This document shows positions 1 through 11,318 of a DNA stretch of 64,000 nt, piece after piece. The notes under the pieces were generated by a model. That model worked only from the letters and a program-made list of their open reading frames with translations. It made no database searches and was not told the DNA's origin. This DNA comes from Membranipora membranacea (lineage: Eukaryota > Bryozoa > Gymnolaemata > Cheilostomatida > Membraniporidae): the NCBI GenBank assembly GCA_914767715.1, contig OU612067.1:24404162-24468161 (forward strand), read 5' to 3'. How positions within the stretch are numbered: position 1 is the stretch's first letter; every line of letters begins with the position of its first letter. The position numbers were made by a program, and so were the translations under genes.

Positions 1-510
1 CATTGAGCATCCGAGCTGAGCACATCGTAACGAAGGGCACTACATCTTATTTGGATGCGTATCGGATCAGGACTAGTCTTTTAGCCAATTATCTCTATTA
101 AATTGGATTGCTAAGCTCTCCCCCTATAATGTGTGCTGTGAGTTTTATATTTCTACACATTTATATTTTGTCAGCAATCATGTCCTCCATTTCAATCATA
201 ATCATGAATTGAGTATGCATAATGTTATGATAAGCGGTCATAGTTTTGACAATTTTATTTTCATATACATTTCTAAAAAAGTTAGAGATATTATTTGTCA
301 GCCTAAGTTGCATTGCTATAACTATGGTGTAAGCAGCGTGTATCTCATTTTTCTCTCTTATACGCAAAATCCTCATATTGTTTTGCATCCTTTTGACAGG
401 ATTTCCAGATAACAGTTTCACTGCAGTCTCAGTCAAACAAAGTTCAGATTGTACTGATATATTAATGTACAGCGTTAGTCACGGGATATTCAATTGGTGA
501 TCCCAATACA
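1..510. other. Non-coding stretch, nothing recognised
   Basis: AT-rich sequence. The short open frames on both strands have no domain-like composition and no convincing splice sites. I see no gene here. Confidence 0.5.
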
Positions 511-1050
511 CCTGGATTTCCTCATAGACTGGTTTTCACCTGACTCAATTTTCCCCATAACTTTAATTTCACCTTGGATATGTTTTCCCGACACACCGGT
601 TTTCCCATAAGTTTGGATATCCCAACACGTCTGATTTCCTCATATAGCCTGGTTTACTCCACAGACTTCCAAAGAGAGGTTTGTGCCCACAGCCTAGTTA
701 TCCTCATAGCCTCAAGGCTTGATTTTCCTCACAGTTCAGAATTGCCAACGGGTCAGTTTTCTCCACTTACCAGTTTTTCCTACAACACAGATTTTCCCAC
801 AGATTGACCTGGTTTTGTGCCCACAGCCTATTTTTCCCCGTAGCCTGGCTCTTACCATAGTCTGGTTTTCCTCATAGCCTGGTTTTGCCAATAGTCTGGT
901 TTGTCCTATGGCTTGGAATTCCAAAGAGGTTTATTTTCTCCACATCACAATTTCCCCTACAGCTTGGATTCCCCGACATTTAACATTTCCACATAGACTC
1001 TTTTTTTTCTGATAAGATGTTTTTTCATTCAGCCTGGTTTTCCACATAGG
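511..1050. repeat. Degenerate minisatellite (CATAGCCTGGTTTTCC-like unit)
   Basis: About 540 bp made of diverged copies of a short motif close to cctggttttcctcatag, recurring roughly every 18-35 bp with substitutions and indels (for example near 511, 640, 690, 835, 870 and 1035). The copies are too diverged for one exact period. The apparent reading frames here are by-products of the repeat. Confidence 0.6.
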
Positions 1051-3099
1051 ACATACACCTGTAATTTAATTAGGTCAACCTGTTTCACTGCTCTTCGGAA
1101 CAAATTGATTCGTTTGACTGATGATAAATGAGTCTGTAGCCAATTCAAAAGCACTGAGGTCCGTGATATTCAACCCGGTTGATATTGTCAGGTATTTTTA
1201 CAATGGAAATTTGTTGATTTAAAGCTTGAAATTCATTTGCCAAATCATTTCGGGACGTTCAATGCATACAGATGAGTTGATGAAAATGAAACCACAACGG
1301 TGTGAAAAATGCAATGGTATTTTATATGGAAGCACTGAAAAATCCTGATGGGTAACTTTCACCCCATAGTCATAAATATTGAAGAGCAGAAGCATACAAT
1401 ATTTTGGGGCATTCTATTTGAAAATGGCTGAAGAATACTCTACTTGAGTTATGTTCTCACAAGTACTGATCAGACAACTCAATGGTATTAAATATTTGAA
1501 AAAATAGGGAGTGATTAATCTCCCTGGTTAGAGCAAGGAGTAGACTCTTCCTTATATTATTTAATTATGTGCATACTATTGTAGGCTACCTGAGGTGTTC
1601 AAAGGACAGACTAAAACTTTTGATGAACAGACAGAAAAATAATGGACGCACGGTTATTGCTAGACGAGCATCAGGTTACCTCTATCTGATGGCAGGCAAG
1701 GATAGGCAATCCTTTCATATCCAATCAGAACACTCTACTGGGTGACCCCTAATAAAATTACATCATTGCAATCAAGGATATAACCTAGTTAGTGATGGCA
1801 AAACATCCAACATATAATCCACAATGCACAACAATTTTCAAAACATTTCTTCATGTCAGCCATCACAATAAACAATCAAAGTAGGCTTATAATCTAACAT
1901 ATCCCACTGTGGATAGGACCTCCATTTCCAACCAGGCATGGTAGTTGATCAGCTGCGCTGTTACGCTCAGGCAAAAACTTGCTTCCATTTCAAAATAGCT
2001 GAGATTCTTAGTTCAATGATTGGAAATCAAAAGGAAAAGGAGTCAAACAAAGTGATAGACTGGTGATAGCTTAACCTAAAAGAAAAGTTTGAAATCTGCG
2101 ACTCTCTGAAATCACAAATGAAAACAGTTTGTTTCAGACATATCCTATCAATTTGACTTTTTATTGAAGTTGTAGCTCCTTTGCCAAACAGAAGACAACT
2201 TGCCGCATTCAAGTAATCTGGGAATATCAACAAATTTTATAGACTGACATAAAATTCTTTTCTCATAACGTTTAAGAGCATAATAAGGTCAAAAGTTTTT
2301 TTTTTGGCTATTCAATACTTTTTTTTCTTTTGGACATTCTCATCTTTTACGGTTTGAGCCTTGACTTCATAAGACAAAATGCTGGTTCTTGAATAATTGA
2401 TAAGAATTAATATTTATTTAGCATACCATGAATTGACACAGTTATTTCCATTTGAGTGATAAAAATTATAATAATATGCTTTCAACTCAGTGCACCTAGC
2501 CAACATGTTAATCCACCCAATCGTATACAAGCGGGAAAGCATATAAGTGCATGATCATTTTGGCTGATTATACCCTAAAAATACCAAATAATATTATAAA
2601 ATATAATGGGTTCTGTGTTCTTTCTTTCATACAATCAAAGCCTACGGCTCAAACTCACCCGAATACAATTTTCTGATAATATGTGTATCGAAAGAAAATG
2701 TCTAATTTCTGAGCATTAATGGACATCAATTGATGAACAAAAAATGTCCACCACTTTTGTTAGAAAATTTTAATTTTTCGCGCAATTTCAATCTGAGAGA
2801 CATGTTCAAGCTACACCCAACTTCAAATAAGTTTTTAAATAATATCATAGCATGTACTTTTAACAATATTCCATATAATTTACGTTCAATAATCAATTAT
2901 AAATCATTCAAACTCAATTTTTCTGATTATCTTTTTTTGGTTTATTTGCCCTTTTCTTTGTTTTCTTGGAAGGCTGATTTTGTAAAACATTCTCATCAAA
3001 TGAAAATTATGCCAATAAAACTAAAAAAAAACAAAAAAATCTAGTTGACCTTTCTGATGGGATGAAGTCATTTCCTATTCAACAGTAAATGTCACTTAC
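1051..3099. other. Intergenic, no gene recognised
   Basis: AT-rich sequence with no recognisable exon. The last exon of the adjacent minus-strand PhyH-like gene would be expected here; I searched for its usual terminal motif (Phe-Phe-Pro-Leu-Leu) and did not find it. The frame at 2730-3044 is a Phe/Asn/Lys-rich product of AT-rich DNA and is not supported. Confidence 0.5.
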
Positions 3100-3585
3100 T
3101 TTAGGTACATGTGCACCGTCGATTAGATCATCATCGGTGTCTGAGAAAACTCCATCTGCGAAATAGTTGAATACAGCCGCTCTGCGATGCTCATTTGATT
3201 TATTACCGTATGAACCGTGTACAGCTAGCGGTGGTGGGAGCTAGCCTCACCTTTCTTCAATAAAACTGGCTCTGGTTTGAAGGCTCCAAGTTCATCAGGT
3301 GTCAAGATTGTCTAAAATGATATAATGAATTATTTTTCTCGAATCGATGTCAAATAAATGTTTTTCTAATATCTGTTCAACAATCACATTTCATTCAGCA
3401 CAGCATTGATAATAATGATACCAACAATGCAACAATGGAATGAAATTGTCATTGAATTTCGCAAAATCTTTTCTTTTTGGTTTTCAGGTCATTTTGTGGC
3501 AGGATCAACATTTAGTACTTTAAATCTTTTTGTTCAGGCTGTGCAAAATTTTATTTACAGAGAATAGAGGCACAATGAATGACCA

Positions 3586-4078
3586 CCATAGACTTAATAA
3601 TTAACCTAGACAGGACACTATATGGAGCATTAGAATTGAGGAACTGAGACATTTATTTGCGGGTAACGTAGCGGCATTGGAAGGTGTAGAGGTAATGATG
3701 CTATCATTTATGTACTGTCCACAATCCAGGTTTTTTGCCAGCAACTCAATCAATTGTGATCGGATTTTGGTTCGAAATTTTCAATAGATTAAGCAGCTTG
3801 CTCTGAACAGTCTGATTCTAATTTTTGGCGAGCATATTCTTTGAAAAAGAAATAACATCAAGTTGATAACAAGATGCTGTTGATTGTAAAACAATTTTCA
3901 AATTCAAAATCCGATCAAAATTGAGCGAGTAATGAACAAAAAGCGTTGATTGTGGACAGTAAATCAATGATAGCATCATTGCTTCTTCACCTTCCAACGT
4001 CGTAAAGTCGCCCACAATTAAGTGCCTCACTTCAGCTGTGTATGGTGTCCAGTCTAGGTTTATTATTAAGTCTATCAT
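3586..4078. mobile_element. Foldback element inside PhyH intron
   Basis: The arm at about 3586-3785 (starting near atagacttaataattaacc) is an imperfect inverted copy of the arm at about 3886-4078, with a loop of about 100 bp. The inverted arms carry the small unconvincing frame at 3818-4078. It lies between two PhyH-like exons on the minus strand. No target-site duplication was established. Confidence 0.65.
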
Positions 4079-4573
4079 GAAGACACTGTATCTAATCTAC
4101 GTTTAATGCATATCGCAGTCAGTATAACCTACCTTTATACTCTGCATGTCTTTGAAGTTAAAATCAACAACAGGAAGTGGTTTCCCACCAACTCTCGTCC
4201 ATAACTCCATTTTCAAGTTTCTGAACATCCAGCGCTATGTGAACCTGTAAATATTTGAATTAAGCAGTAAATGATTTTAAGTCAATTTCTGCTTCAAAAC
4301 AAGACACATGGCTAGTCAAAACCATCGATCATTAGACCCAAATGTAGGGTTGTGCTTTCAGCTTCATACGCATTGCTAGAAGTTGATAATGACCATATAT
4401 GATATCCATGGTTTTTGAGTGATATCATAGAAGTTCGTATTTTAACGCCACAGGCATTTGGAATTTTGATTTATAGCACCCTCCAGGAATGCAGCCGGTC
4501 ACTGTAATGTTACTTATCAAAAATATATAAAAATTAGAAAACCAAGATAGAAAACCAATATGAGACTTTACTC

Positions 4574-4986
4574 GGAGTTGCCCTCTCTCCTGCTTGGTAC
4601 TTCTAACCCACAAAGCATAGGAAAAAGGAGCTGAAAAGCTTGCAAACTGCATACAATCTGCATCATTGAAAACTCATAGGAGCATAGTTTGGACAATAAC
4701 TTTGTTATTCGGATGGTTATTTATCAATTTCCACCGGTTGTGTCGACAAATTTCATGGAATTTTCCATGCATTTTGTAACTAAAATTGAGATTTATCAGC
4801 TTTCAAGTTCCCAATGATTTGGAAACCCAGTCCCTCAGGGCTTTCAATGATGCAGAACCAAATCGAAAATAGTTTTTATCCTATCATATGTGGTTTTCAA
4901 GTTTCGGCTGCTTTTCACCCCCTTTTCAGCTCCTTATTCCTATGCATCGTGGGTTAAAAGTTCCAAACCAGAGAAGGGACAACTCC
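4574..4986. mobile_element. Foldback element where a PhyH exon should be
   Basis: The arm at 4574-4638 (ending ggagctgaaaag) is an inverted copy of 4922-4986 (starting cttttcagctcc), and weaker inverted pairing continues inward around ctgcatcattgaaa (near 4660) and ctttcaatgatgcag (near 4840). The element occupies the interval in which the missing exon of the dioxygenase would be expected. Confidence 0.6.
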
Positions 4987-5577
4987 AAATAGAGGCTCAA
5001 ATTAGAGCTCAGGAAACCATTAATTGAGACTTTTGATATTTCATAGGCCGAATTAACATTGGTACTAAATTCCTGCGTACACTTTAACTTGGATTGGAGG
5101 TGTTTAAACATCAGCGATCAGACGTAGGATTATCTATACCTTACCACTCATAATGTTCAGGTGTTAATAAAATTAAGTTAGATTTTTTGGCTTTGCTAGC
5201 CATTGAGGCAGTGCTGCATGACTCTGAGTTAAGTACTCACTGTCAAATGGGCCATCGGATTACTTATGATCCAGTAAGAGTAGTCCTGGTGCCTGCAAGG
5301 GAAACTATCATAATGTTCTACATGACATTCATAATCAGGAGTCCTGTCTAGGTTCATTTTACTCTGAATTCATACACCATGCAAACTTACCCTTCACCTT
5401 TTGCAAACTGATATAAGGGACTGAGATTTTTTATGATCATATTTTATTGAAATGAAAAGATATGAAGAGGTTAGTTTCACTTTCACCAAGGAGAATAATT
5501 GGGTTTGAGCCAAATTAAAGGCATTAATTTGATTTTTTTAATTGATTGCGCCGAGATAGGGGAGCGGGGATTGGAAC

Positions 5578-5715
5578 ACAACTAGATCAAGTTAGGTCCA
5601 GTTTCTTTGCATTCTGATTTTGCTGCCCCACTACTGTTAAGCTTGCGGCCTATGATTAGAGTTAAGCAGAGGGGAACAATTCCAATCACAGGGAAACTGG
5701 TTCACACTTTATCTT
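5578..5715. mobile_element. Palindromic MITE copy (AGATCAAGTT family)
   Basis: The left part (actagatcaagttaggtcc) and the right part (ggggaacaattccaatcac) match the arms of the better-preserved copy at 23061-23176. This copy is diverged; its boundaries are approximate. Confidence 0.45.
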
Positions 5716-6577
5716 GAGCGATCATTGAGGGAGACAATAGACACCTACATCAGACTACACTATTAACATGTGTTAACTCTGATTATTAAATAGAATTTAG
5801 TGTGAGTACCTAAAATGTACCCGTCCCTTATTATTCAAACCCCACGTGTACCCGCCCCTTATTATTTAATTTGGCTCGTTGTTTCTCCATACCAAACGAC
5901 TTGTGGTGGTACTCATGTAGCCTGTCTTGACAAGCCGAACAAAATTTGGCAACACAGGCTAGTACTCATGCTTAGTGAATTAAATCACTCTTTATCAATC
6001 AGAGGTATACATGCAATAGAATATCACATGATCAGTGTTGTATTACTCGCCAGGCGACCACACCCCCATGATGAGGCGGTTTAGCAAACAGCTGATCGTG
6101 CCACCAGCGGACCGATCTCCGCTTTCCTTCTTCTAGAAGCTGACTGCCAGGTACGGTTGCACGGCGGTGAAATATCAGATCATGGAAAGTATCGAAAACC
6201 CTCCATTGTCCAAGAGAATGAAAGAGAACATTTGTGTCGTCCCCACATTGATTCTTGTGATATTCATACATCAGTGTCATCCTTGGGTCATCATCACTCA
6301 TTTTCTGTGATAATAAAAGTAGCCAAGAGTGAGAGGAACAACTTGTTAGACTCTAGGAATGCTTGTTAACGATCTTCCACAATGAAATTTTAGGATGCGT
6401 CCAAGCGACATATATCCTTATCCTCGACCTGAATACCATTGGACTTTGAAACAGATGCATTATGGGATATCCACACTCTTTGCGGCTAAGCAGTGGTACA
6501 TTAGCCATAAATCCTTGCTGCCAAAATTTTGTAACAAGTTCATCACTCAGTTGTAACTCGAGATCTGATGCTGCCAC

Positions 6578-7426
6578 CTGAAACAAAAAAATCACATCTG
6601 TCCTGCTCTCTTAAGCTGTATTTGGGCGGCTGGCCAACTCCGCCACCATTGCGAGGCTTGGAGATTTCATAGTTCAACCCTTGTCAGAGATAAATTAAAC
6701 CTGAGTCGCCCTATGGTGTCTTATGTGAGAGAGGGGAGGAGTAGTGGTATGATACCGTATTATCCAGAGGGCAGGGTATTTGAAACCCTTAAATATCAAG
6801 GACACGAGACAATTTTGATAGGAAAACAGCTCTAAACACTGCCATTTTGAGTTACTGCAAATGCTTATATACCCGGCTAGAGTTCAACACAGCAGGTATA
6901 AATAACATCCATGGTTAACAGCAAATAGAGTATAAATTTTACTTCAGCGCACCACCATTAACTCTTTCGCTCCTGCCCATTGTTAATATAATGTACAACG
7001 ACAGAACAGCTTAACAAACACCTAAACCTTGAAATAAGTTGCCAATTAGCAAGATGCTTAGTCATAATAAGCTAAACCTTTATCTATTGTTTATCGACGT
7101 ATATCTTATCTGATGATGCTGAAATTTGGAAATCCAAATCAAAACATGAAATTTGACTACCTGAAAATTACTCGAACCCGGAAGCCGATGCTATCTAGTA
7201 ATACGGTCACATTTGAAAAACAACTATACAAAAACTCTATCTAAGTTTAATAAATCATGGAAGTTAGTAAGACAGAGATGATTATAGGAAACTGGAAATT
7301 CCAGTTTCCTAAAGGAAGATGAGTCAAATGAATATTGCTTATCAATGGTGCAATCTGAGACTGAAATAAAGAACATTCTGGACTTCAGGACGAAATCACC
7401 CCCCCCCCCCCCTTCTTATTAACCAG
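6578..7426. other. Intergenic, short dispersed repeat
   Basis: No exon recognised. The segment 6711-6770 (cttatgtg, then gtagtggtatga, then accgta) has a relative at about 46818-46852 in a CCDC93 intron, so it is probably part of a dispersed repeat. A perfect 27-bp palindrome (13-bp arms, one central base) lies at 7285-7311. Confidence 0.4.
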
Positions 7427-7634
7427 CGGAAACAAAAGAGATGAGGCTACAATAACAGACGCCATAGAACAGCAGTTAGCAGCATGTGCCGCTATTGCAG
7501 ACATGTTAGCAGCAACCGCCGTCTTTAGAAAACCATCAGAGGGTATAAAAGGGGTAAAACTCGTCACTAGAGAATTACAACGAGAGATAGAACTAACTGA
7601 ACACACACAGAGAACACTTTTAATACAATTATAG
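7427..7634 (+). CDS. Possible terminal exon of an unknown plus-strand gene
   Basis: A poly-C/T tract ends in ttattaaccag at 7426, a strong-looking 3' splice site. The frame that begins with one base of a split codon at 7427 stays open to TAG at 7632-7634 and reads as an alanine-rich, charged helix (DAIEQQLAACAAIADMLAAT, then RELQREIEL). No upstream exon was found on this strand and there is no internal start that would make a sensible gene, so this is a splice-based guess. The opposite frame at 7385-7606 is less convincing. A transposon fragment is possible. Confidence 0.25.
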
Positions 7635-7744
7635 AATTGATTTACGAACTATCTTTGAATTATTTTATCATAAGCTAAATTATTTAAGTACACCTTATAC
7701 TTTGAATCATATTTTTTCTACTCACATCTTCTAAAGATTTATAT

Positions 7745-7979
7745 TGGATATTAACTACTAATGGATATTATTACTTATATTAACTACTATTGGATATTAT
7801 AACTACTTATTAGATATTATATTACTTATATTAACTACTATTGGATATTATAACTACTTATTAGATATTATATTACTTATATTAACTACTATTGGATATT
7901 ATAACTACTTATTAGATATTATATTACTTATATTAACTACTATTGGATATTATAACTACTTATTGGATATTATATTACT
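7745..7979. repeat. 51-bp tandem satellite, about 4.5 copies
   Basis: The motif tattggatat starts at 7788, 7839, 7890 and 7941, giving a 51-bp period; copies are almost identical. Each unit itself consists of variants of a shorter TTA/GGATATTA motif. Confidence 0.85.
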
Positions 7980-9493
7980 CAGAGTTAGAAGGAAAAGCTA
8001 ACGGAAGGATTTTGGTAATTGCTATGTTTATATTTTTTTAAGATATTATATAATTGACATTTTAACATTATTGGAATTTTTAAAATACTTTCGGAAAACA
8101 AAACTAAATAGAAGTATTTAACATCATTTCACAACCTGCTTGATTTTTCAAATCAGTTACTTTAAGCAACACCAAGTTTCAGGATTCAAGAGTCATCATA
8201 AAATTTAACTTTGCGAATTCAAATCCGACACACAATAGGAGTTGTATTACCTTTGAATAATCAAAGATAACTCGAACTATAATTCTACTGGTTGAACAAT
8301 TCATAAATTACAAATTCTACACGAAATATCTGAAGCGACCTAAAGCTACTCCTGGTCCCAAAGGGAAGTGGATTGAAGTCTATAACAAACATTCAGTTAT
8401 AAGGCCTGTGATTCTGATTAAACTGCCTGAGCTACCTAATTGGACTTCCAGGCACTATACAAAGATCAATTTAAGCATTGAAAATTTTTTATCCATAAAA
8501 TACTTGAGACTGCAAGATATTTTGAAGTATAAAACTTATCTTCTAAATAACAGCCTCCCCTTTTAATATAACCACACGCTCATAACCCAAAAGGGGTTAT
8601 TCTAATTGCTTTGTGGTGCATGAGTATTATCTTCAACCCCACTCAAGTTACTGTTAGAACAACCAAGGAGTTTTTGCAGTATATCTGCAGGAGCCACTCT
8701 TTGAAAGATTAGGAGCCAACTTCTCCGAAGTCCAAGAGGGGTCAGACTCATATACAATCCTAAGGGTTTCTCTGAACCGGGAACGGGGAGCCAGCTGTTC
8801 GTCACTTTGAATTTTGTTAAGGTTAATTTGTTACATTTTTAATTTAACGTGCTACCAAAATCTTACACAGAACCTTGGTAAGTTGTAGTTATCTCCATTG
8901 TCTCAAAGAAAGTTCAAAGAGGATACAAATTCAATTATAATCAAAACTAGACAACTTACTCATTAAATTACGTGTTTGGACGAAACGACCATTTCCGTTC
9001 CTCACACCTGCAAGGGCCCATCAAAACAAGCAAATGAACAAAATCAAGAGGAAAATTTTTTATCTCGCTATTTCTCAGGAAGTTATAAGCATCCATCCCC
9101 AAAACTCTCCAATATGTAACTTAAGACATTGATGGATATAATGTGAAAGTAAGAAGATGATCGACCGATTAACCCATGAAGTTTTGAGTGAAAAACCATG
9201 GAGAGAAGCATGCTGGTACTACGGTATAAGGCGTTTTAATACGACATTTGCACAGTACTCCAACTTCAACCCCAATCATAAGTAACCCAAGTATGACCCA
9301 TGGTGGACTATGAATGGGGGTGGATGGGCTAGGATTGCCTTATAGAAGACTGTACAAACAATCTATTGGCATCCAGTAAAGCGTCAAGCCAAACGACCTA
9401 CACAATGAATATGACCTAGTAGCAACCCTGTTGCTACTAGGCTATGAGCCAAGGAGCAAACTGTTGCTAGTTTCTAACTAATTCTGCCCTGCT
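7980..9493. other. Intergenic, nothing recognised
   Basis: No exon, RNA gene or transposon was recognised. The minus-strand frame at 8602-8805 has mixed composition without splice support. Confidence 0.4.
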
Positions 9494-10376
9494 GAATTCA
9501 AATCTGTTGTGTTATGATGGATTTGCTTCCCATTTCTATGAGAAATTTAACTTTGAAATGTAAATGGTAATTAAAAAAAAGGGAAAGTGATAAAAAAACT
9601 ATGCAATGATTTCAAAACATCCAAAATGTCGAAGAGCATGTCATAATTAGTGGATCCACAAGTTTACATGGGTCTGCTATCATAAATAGCCAAGATGTGG
9701 CCAACAACGGTTGCAATACCCCCTTATATCACCTGTATATAACCATCATTGAATGGACCCTACTTCTTCAATTTTGAAGTTGCCTTGAAAACTAACTTCG
9801 GATGTTCGTATCGATCTGATTATTTTATGGTGGTTTTGTATTGACTCCATCAATGACCAAAAAAATTTTTTTCCCGCATTACGCACCTTTTTGATGATAC
9901 TACAAGGAGTTAATTTTTGCTCTATACGCTATATGAACAAGTTTTTATTATACTATAAAGGAAACCTAAAAATACGCACTATTAGATAAAAAAAAACACT
10001 CAGAGCATTAAACACTGGTGTTATGCGATGAGAGGGTCAATAAAAAATCACCATTAAAAAATCAGATCAGTACGAACATTCGAAGCCTGCTTTTTTAGGC
10101 AGAAGCAAAATTGAAAAAGGGGTTTAACTTTAATGATAGTTATACACAAGTGATATGAGGGGTATTGCAATTGTTGTTGGCCGCATCTCGGCTATTTATG
10201 ATAGGAGACCCATATATAGTTGTAGATCCACTAATTATGACATGCTCTTTCAGATTTTGGATGTTTTGAAACTGTATCATCATTTTTGAGCACTTTCCCT
10301 TTTACAGGGAGTGTTTTTGGTAATATGCGGCCTATTGTGCAATATTTTTCCCATCCTAACTCTCAGATTTGGATTC
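9494..10376. mobile_element. Large foldback element, about 880 bp
   Basis: The arm 9494-9850 and the arm 10027-10376 are imperfect inverted copies: for example agagcatgtcataattagtg near 9637 against its reverse complement near 10230, and gttcgtatcgatctgatt near 9809 against aatcagatcagtacgaac near 10060. The loop is about 175 bp. There is no transposase frame, so it is non-autonomous. The frame at 10286-10477 lies partly in the arm and is not a gene. Confidence 0.75.
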
Positions 10377-11154
10377 TACTGTATCACTTTACCCCAAGAG
10401 CTATTCAAACCAATACACATCCTTCCCACATCCTGCCTTGTATTTTTTTCATATTTAATTCATTCTACAGCAATTGAGTAATTTGTAACACTTCTCAACA
10501 TCATTGAAAATTAATCGCAACTAATTCAATCGGGTTCAACTTAGTGCTCTTGGATATAGCTATCAAGTCAGAGCAAGTAAAAAATATTGTCTTCATTACT
10601 TGATATTGAATGTGTCAAAACAAACAGGTTGATACAAGGGGGAAATTTAGCAATCATCAGATGATATTGGTCCGATAATCAAATGTGGGAACGTCTTCAT
10701 AATAAAATGTTATGCTTATCGTAAATGAAAAAACGACCTTCAGTTATAAAAATCTATTGATATTGTGACCATAGGGTCAAACCGAGACATAACCAAGGTC
10801 TATATCAAAATTCACTGACCTCCATCAAACCATCCTGTCCAACTGTAGGACTGCATGTAAGCTGTCATTCCTATCAGCAAGTTCGTGAACTATCTATGCC
10901 CTGTGCTATTGCATACCAGCCAACAAATTTGTATTCACAATCAAAATATCTGTTGAGTTGCCTGACCAGCGTTGGTTGGTTGACAGATGAAGTTGGTCGT
11001 TGATGTAGCGCACAATTTCTTCAAACATGACAGTTGAAATTTTAACAACACCACGCTTAGTTAAAAATTGTGAGATTTATTGTAAATTATTATTAAGGTC
11101 TTCATTTGCCTTCACTTTGGAGCCCTTGACTGTCCTTGACATATAAAATTGATA
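10377..11154. other. Intergenic, nothing recognised
   Basis: AT-rich sequence with no supported exon or repeat structure. Confidence 0.4.
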
Positions 11155-11318
11155 AAAATACAAGAAACAATTATTGTTTCTTGTATTTTAAGTGAATTTG
11201 AGAGAATTTTAAGTGACAAGCTTGCAGTTGCTTTACAAGTTGGCTCTAAATACATGATGACTAGCCATCATTTATTTAGAGCCAACTTGTAAAGCAACTG
11301 CAAGCTGGTCACTTAAAA
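11155..11318. repeat. Two adjacent strong hairpins
   Basis: The first is a perfect palindrome with 17-bp arms (11155-11171 and 11173-11189) and one central base. The second has 46-bp arms (11207-11252 and 11273-11318) with a single mismatch and a 20-base loop that itself contains a small palindrome (tgatgactagccatca). It could be a compact MITE, or a hairpin-RNA source if transcribed. Confidence 0.85.

Larger units (their letters stand above)
3100..6577 (-). pseudogene. PhyH-family Fe(II)/2-oxoglutarate dioxygenase, decayed
   Basis: Five minus-strand exons, 5' to 3': 6577-6437, 6304-6051, 5292-5241, 4234-4133 and 3311-3100. They match the phytanoyl-CoA dioxygenase family in order: an N-terminal segment (LSDELVTKFWQQGF), then NVLFHSLGQWR, then HDQLFAKPPHHGGVVAW, then HQDYSYW holding the metal-binding HxD, then RVGGKPLPVVDFNF, and finally VHGSYGNKS with the distal metal His followed by the 2-oxoglutarate-binding Arg (HRRAA). 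Such enzymes hydroxylate small substrates; the substrate here is unknown. Two lesions suggest a pseudogene. No exon between 5241 and 4234 supplies the expected segment around W-x-x-L-D-D to P-G-S-H, and in the last exon one base is missing near 3228-3238, which brings a TAG at 3225-3227. Exon 6304-6051 ends in a GC donor. The first and last exons were not found. An assembly error is the alternative. Confidence 0.75.

Noticed and set aside
2730-3044. 104-aa plus-strand open frame
   Set aside because: AT-rich composition (Phe, Asn, Lys, Ile) with no motif or splice support.
4134-4250. A frameshift in dioxygenase exon 4234-4133
   Set aside because: It appeared only when I used the acceptor at about 4247. 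With the acceptor ending ...cacatag before 4234 the exon is fully open and starts with the expected R-W.
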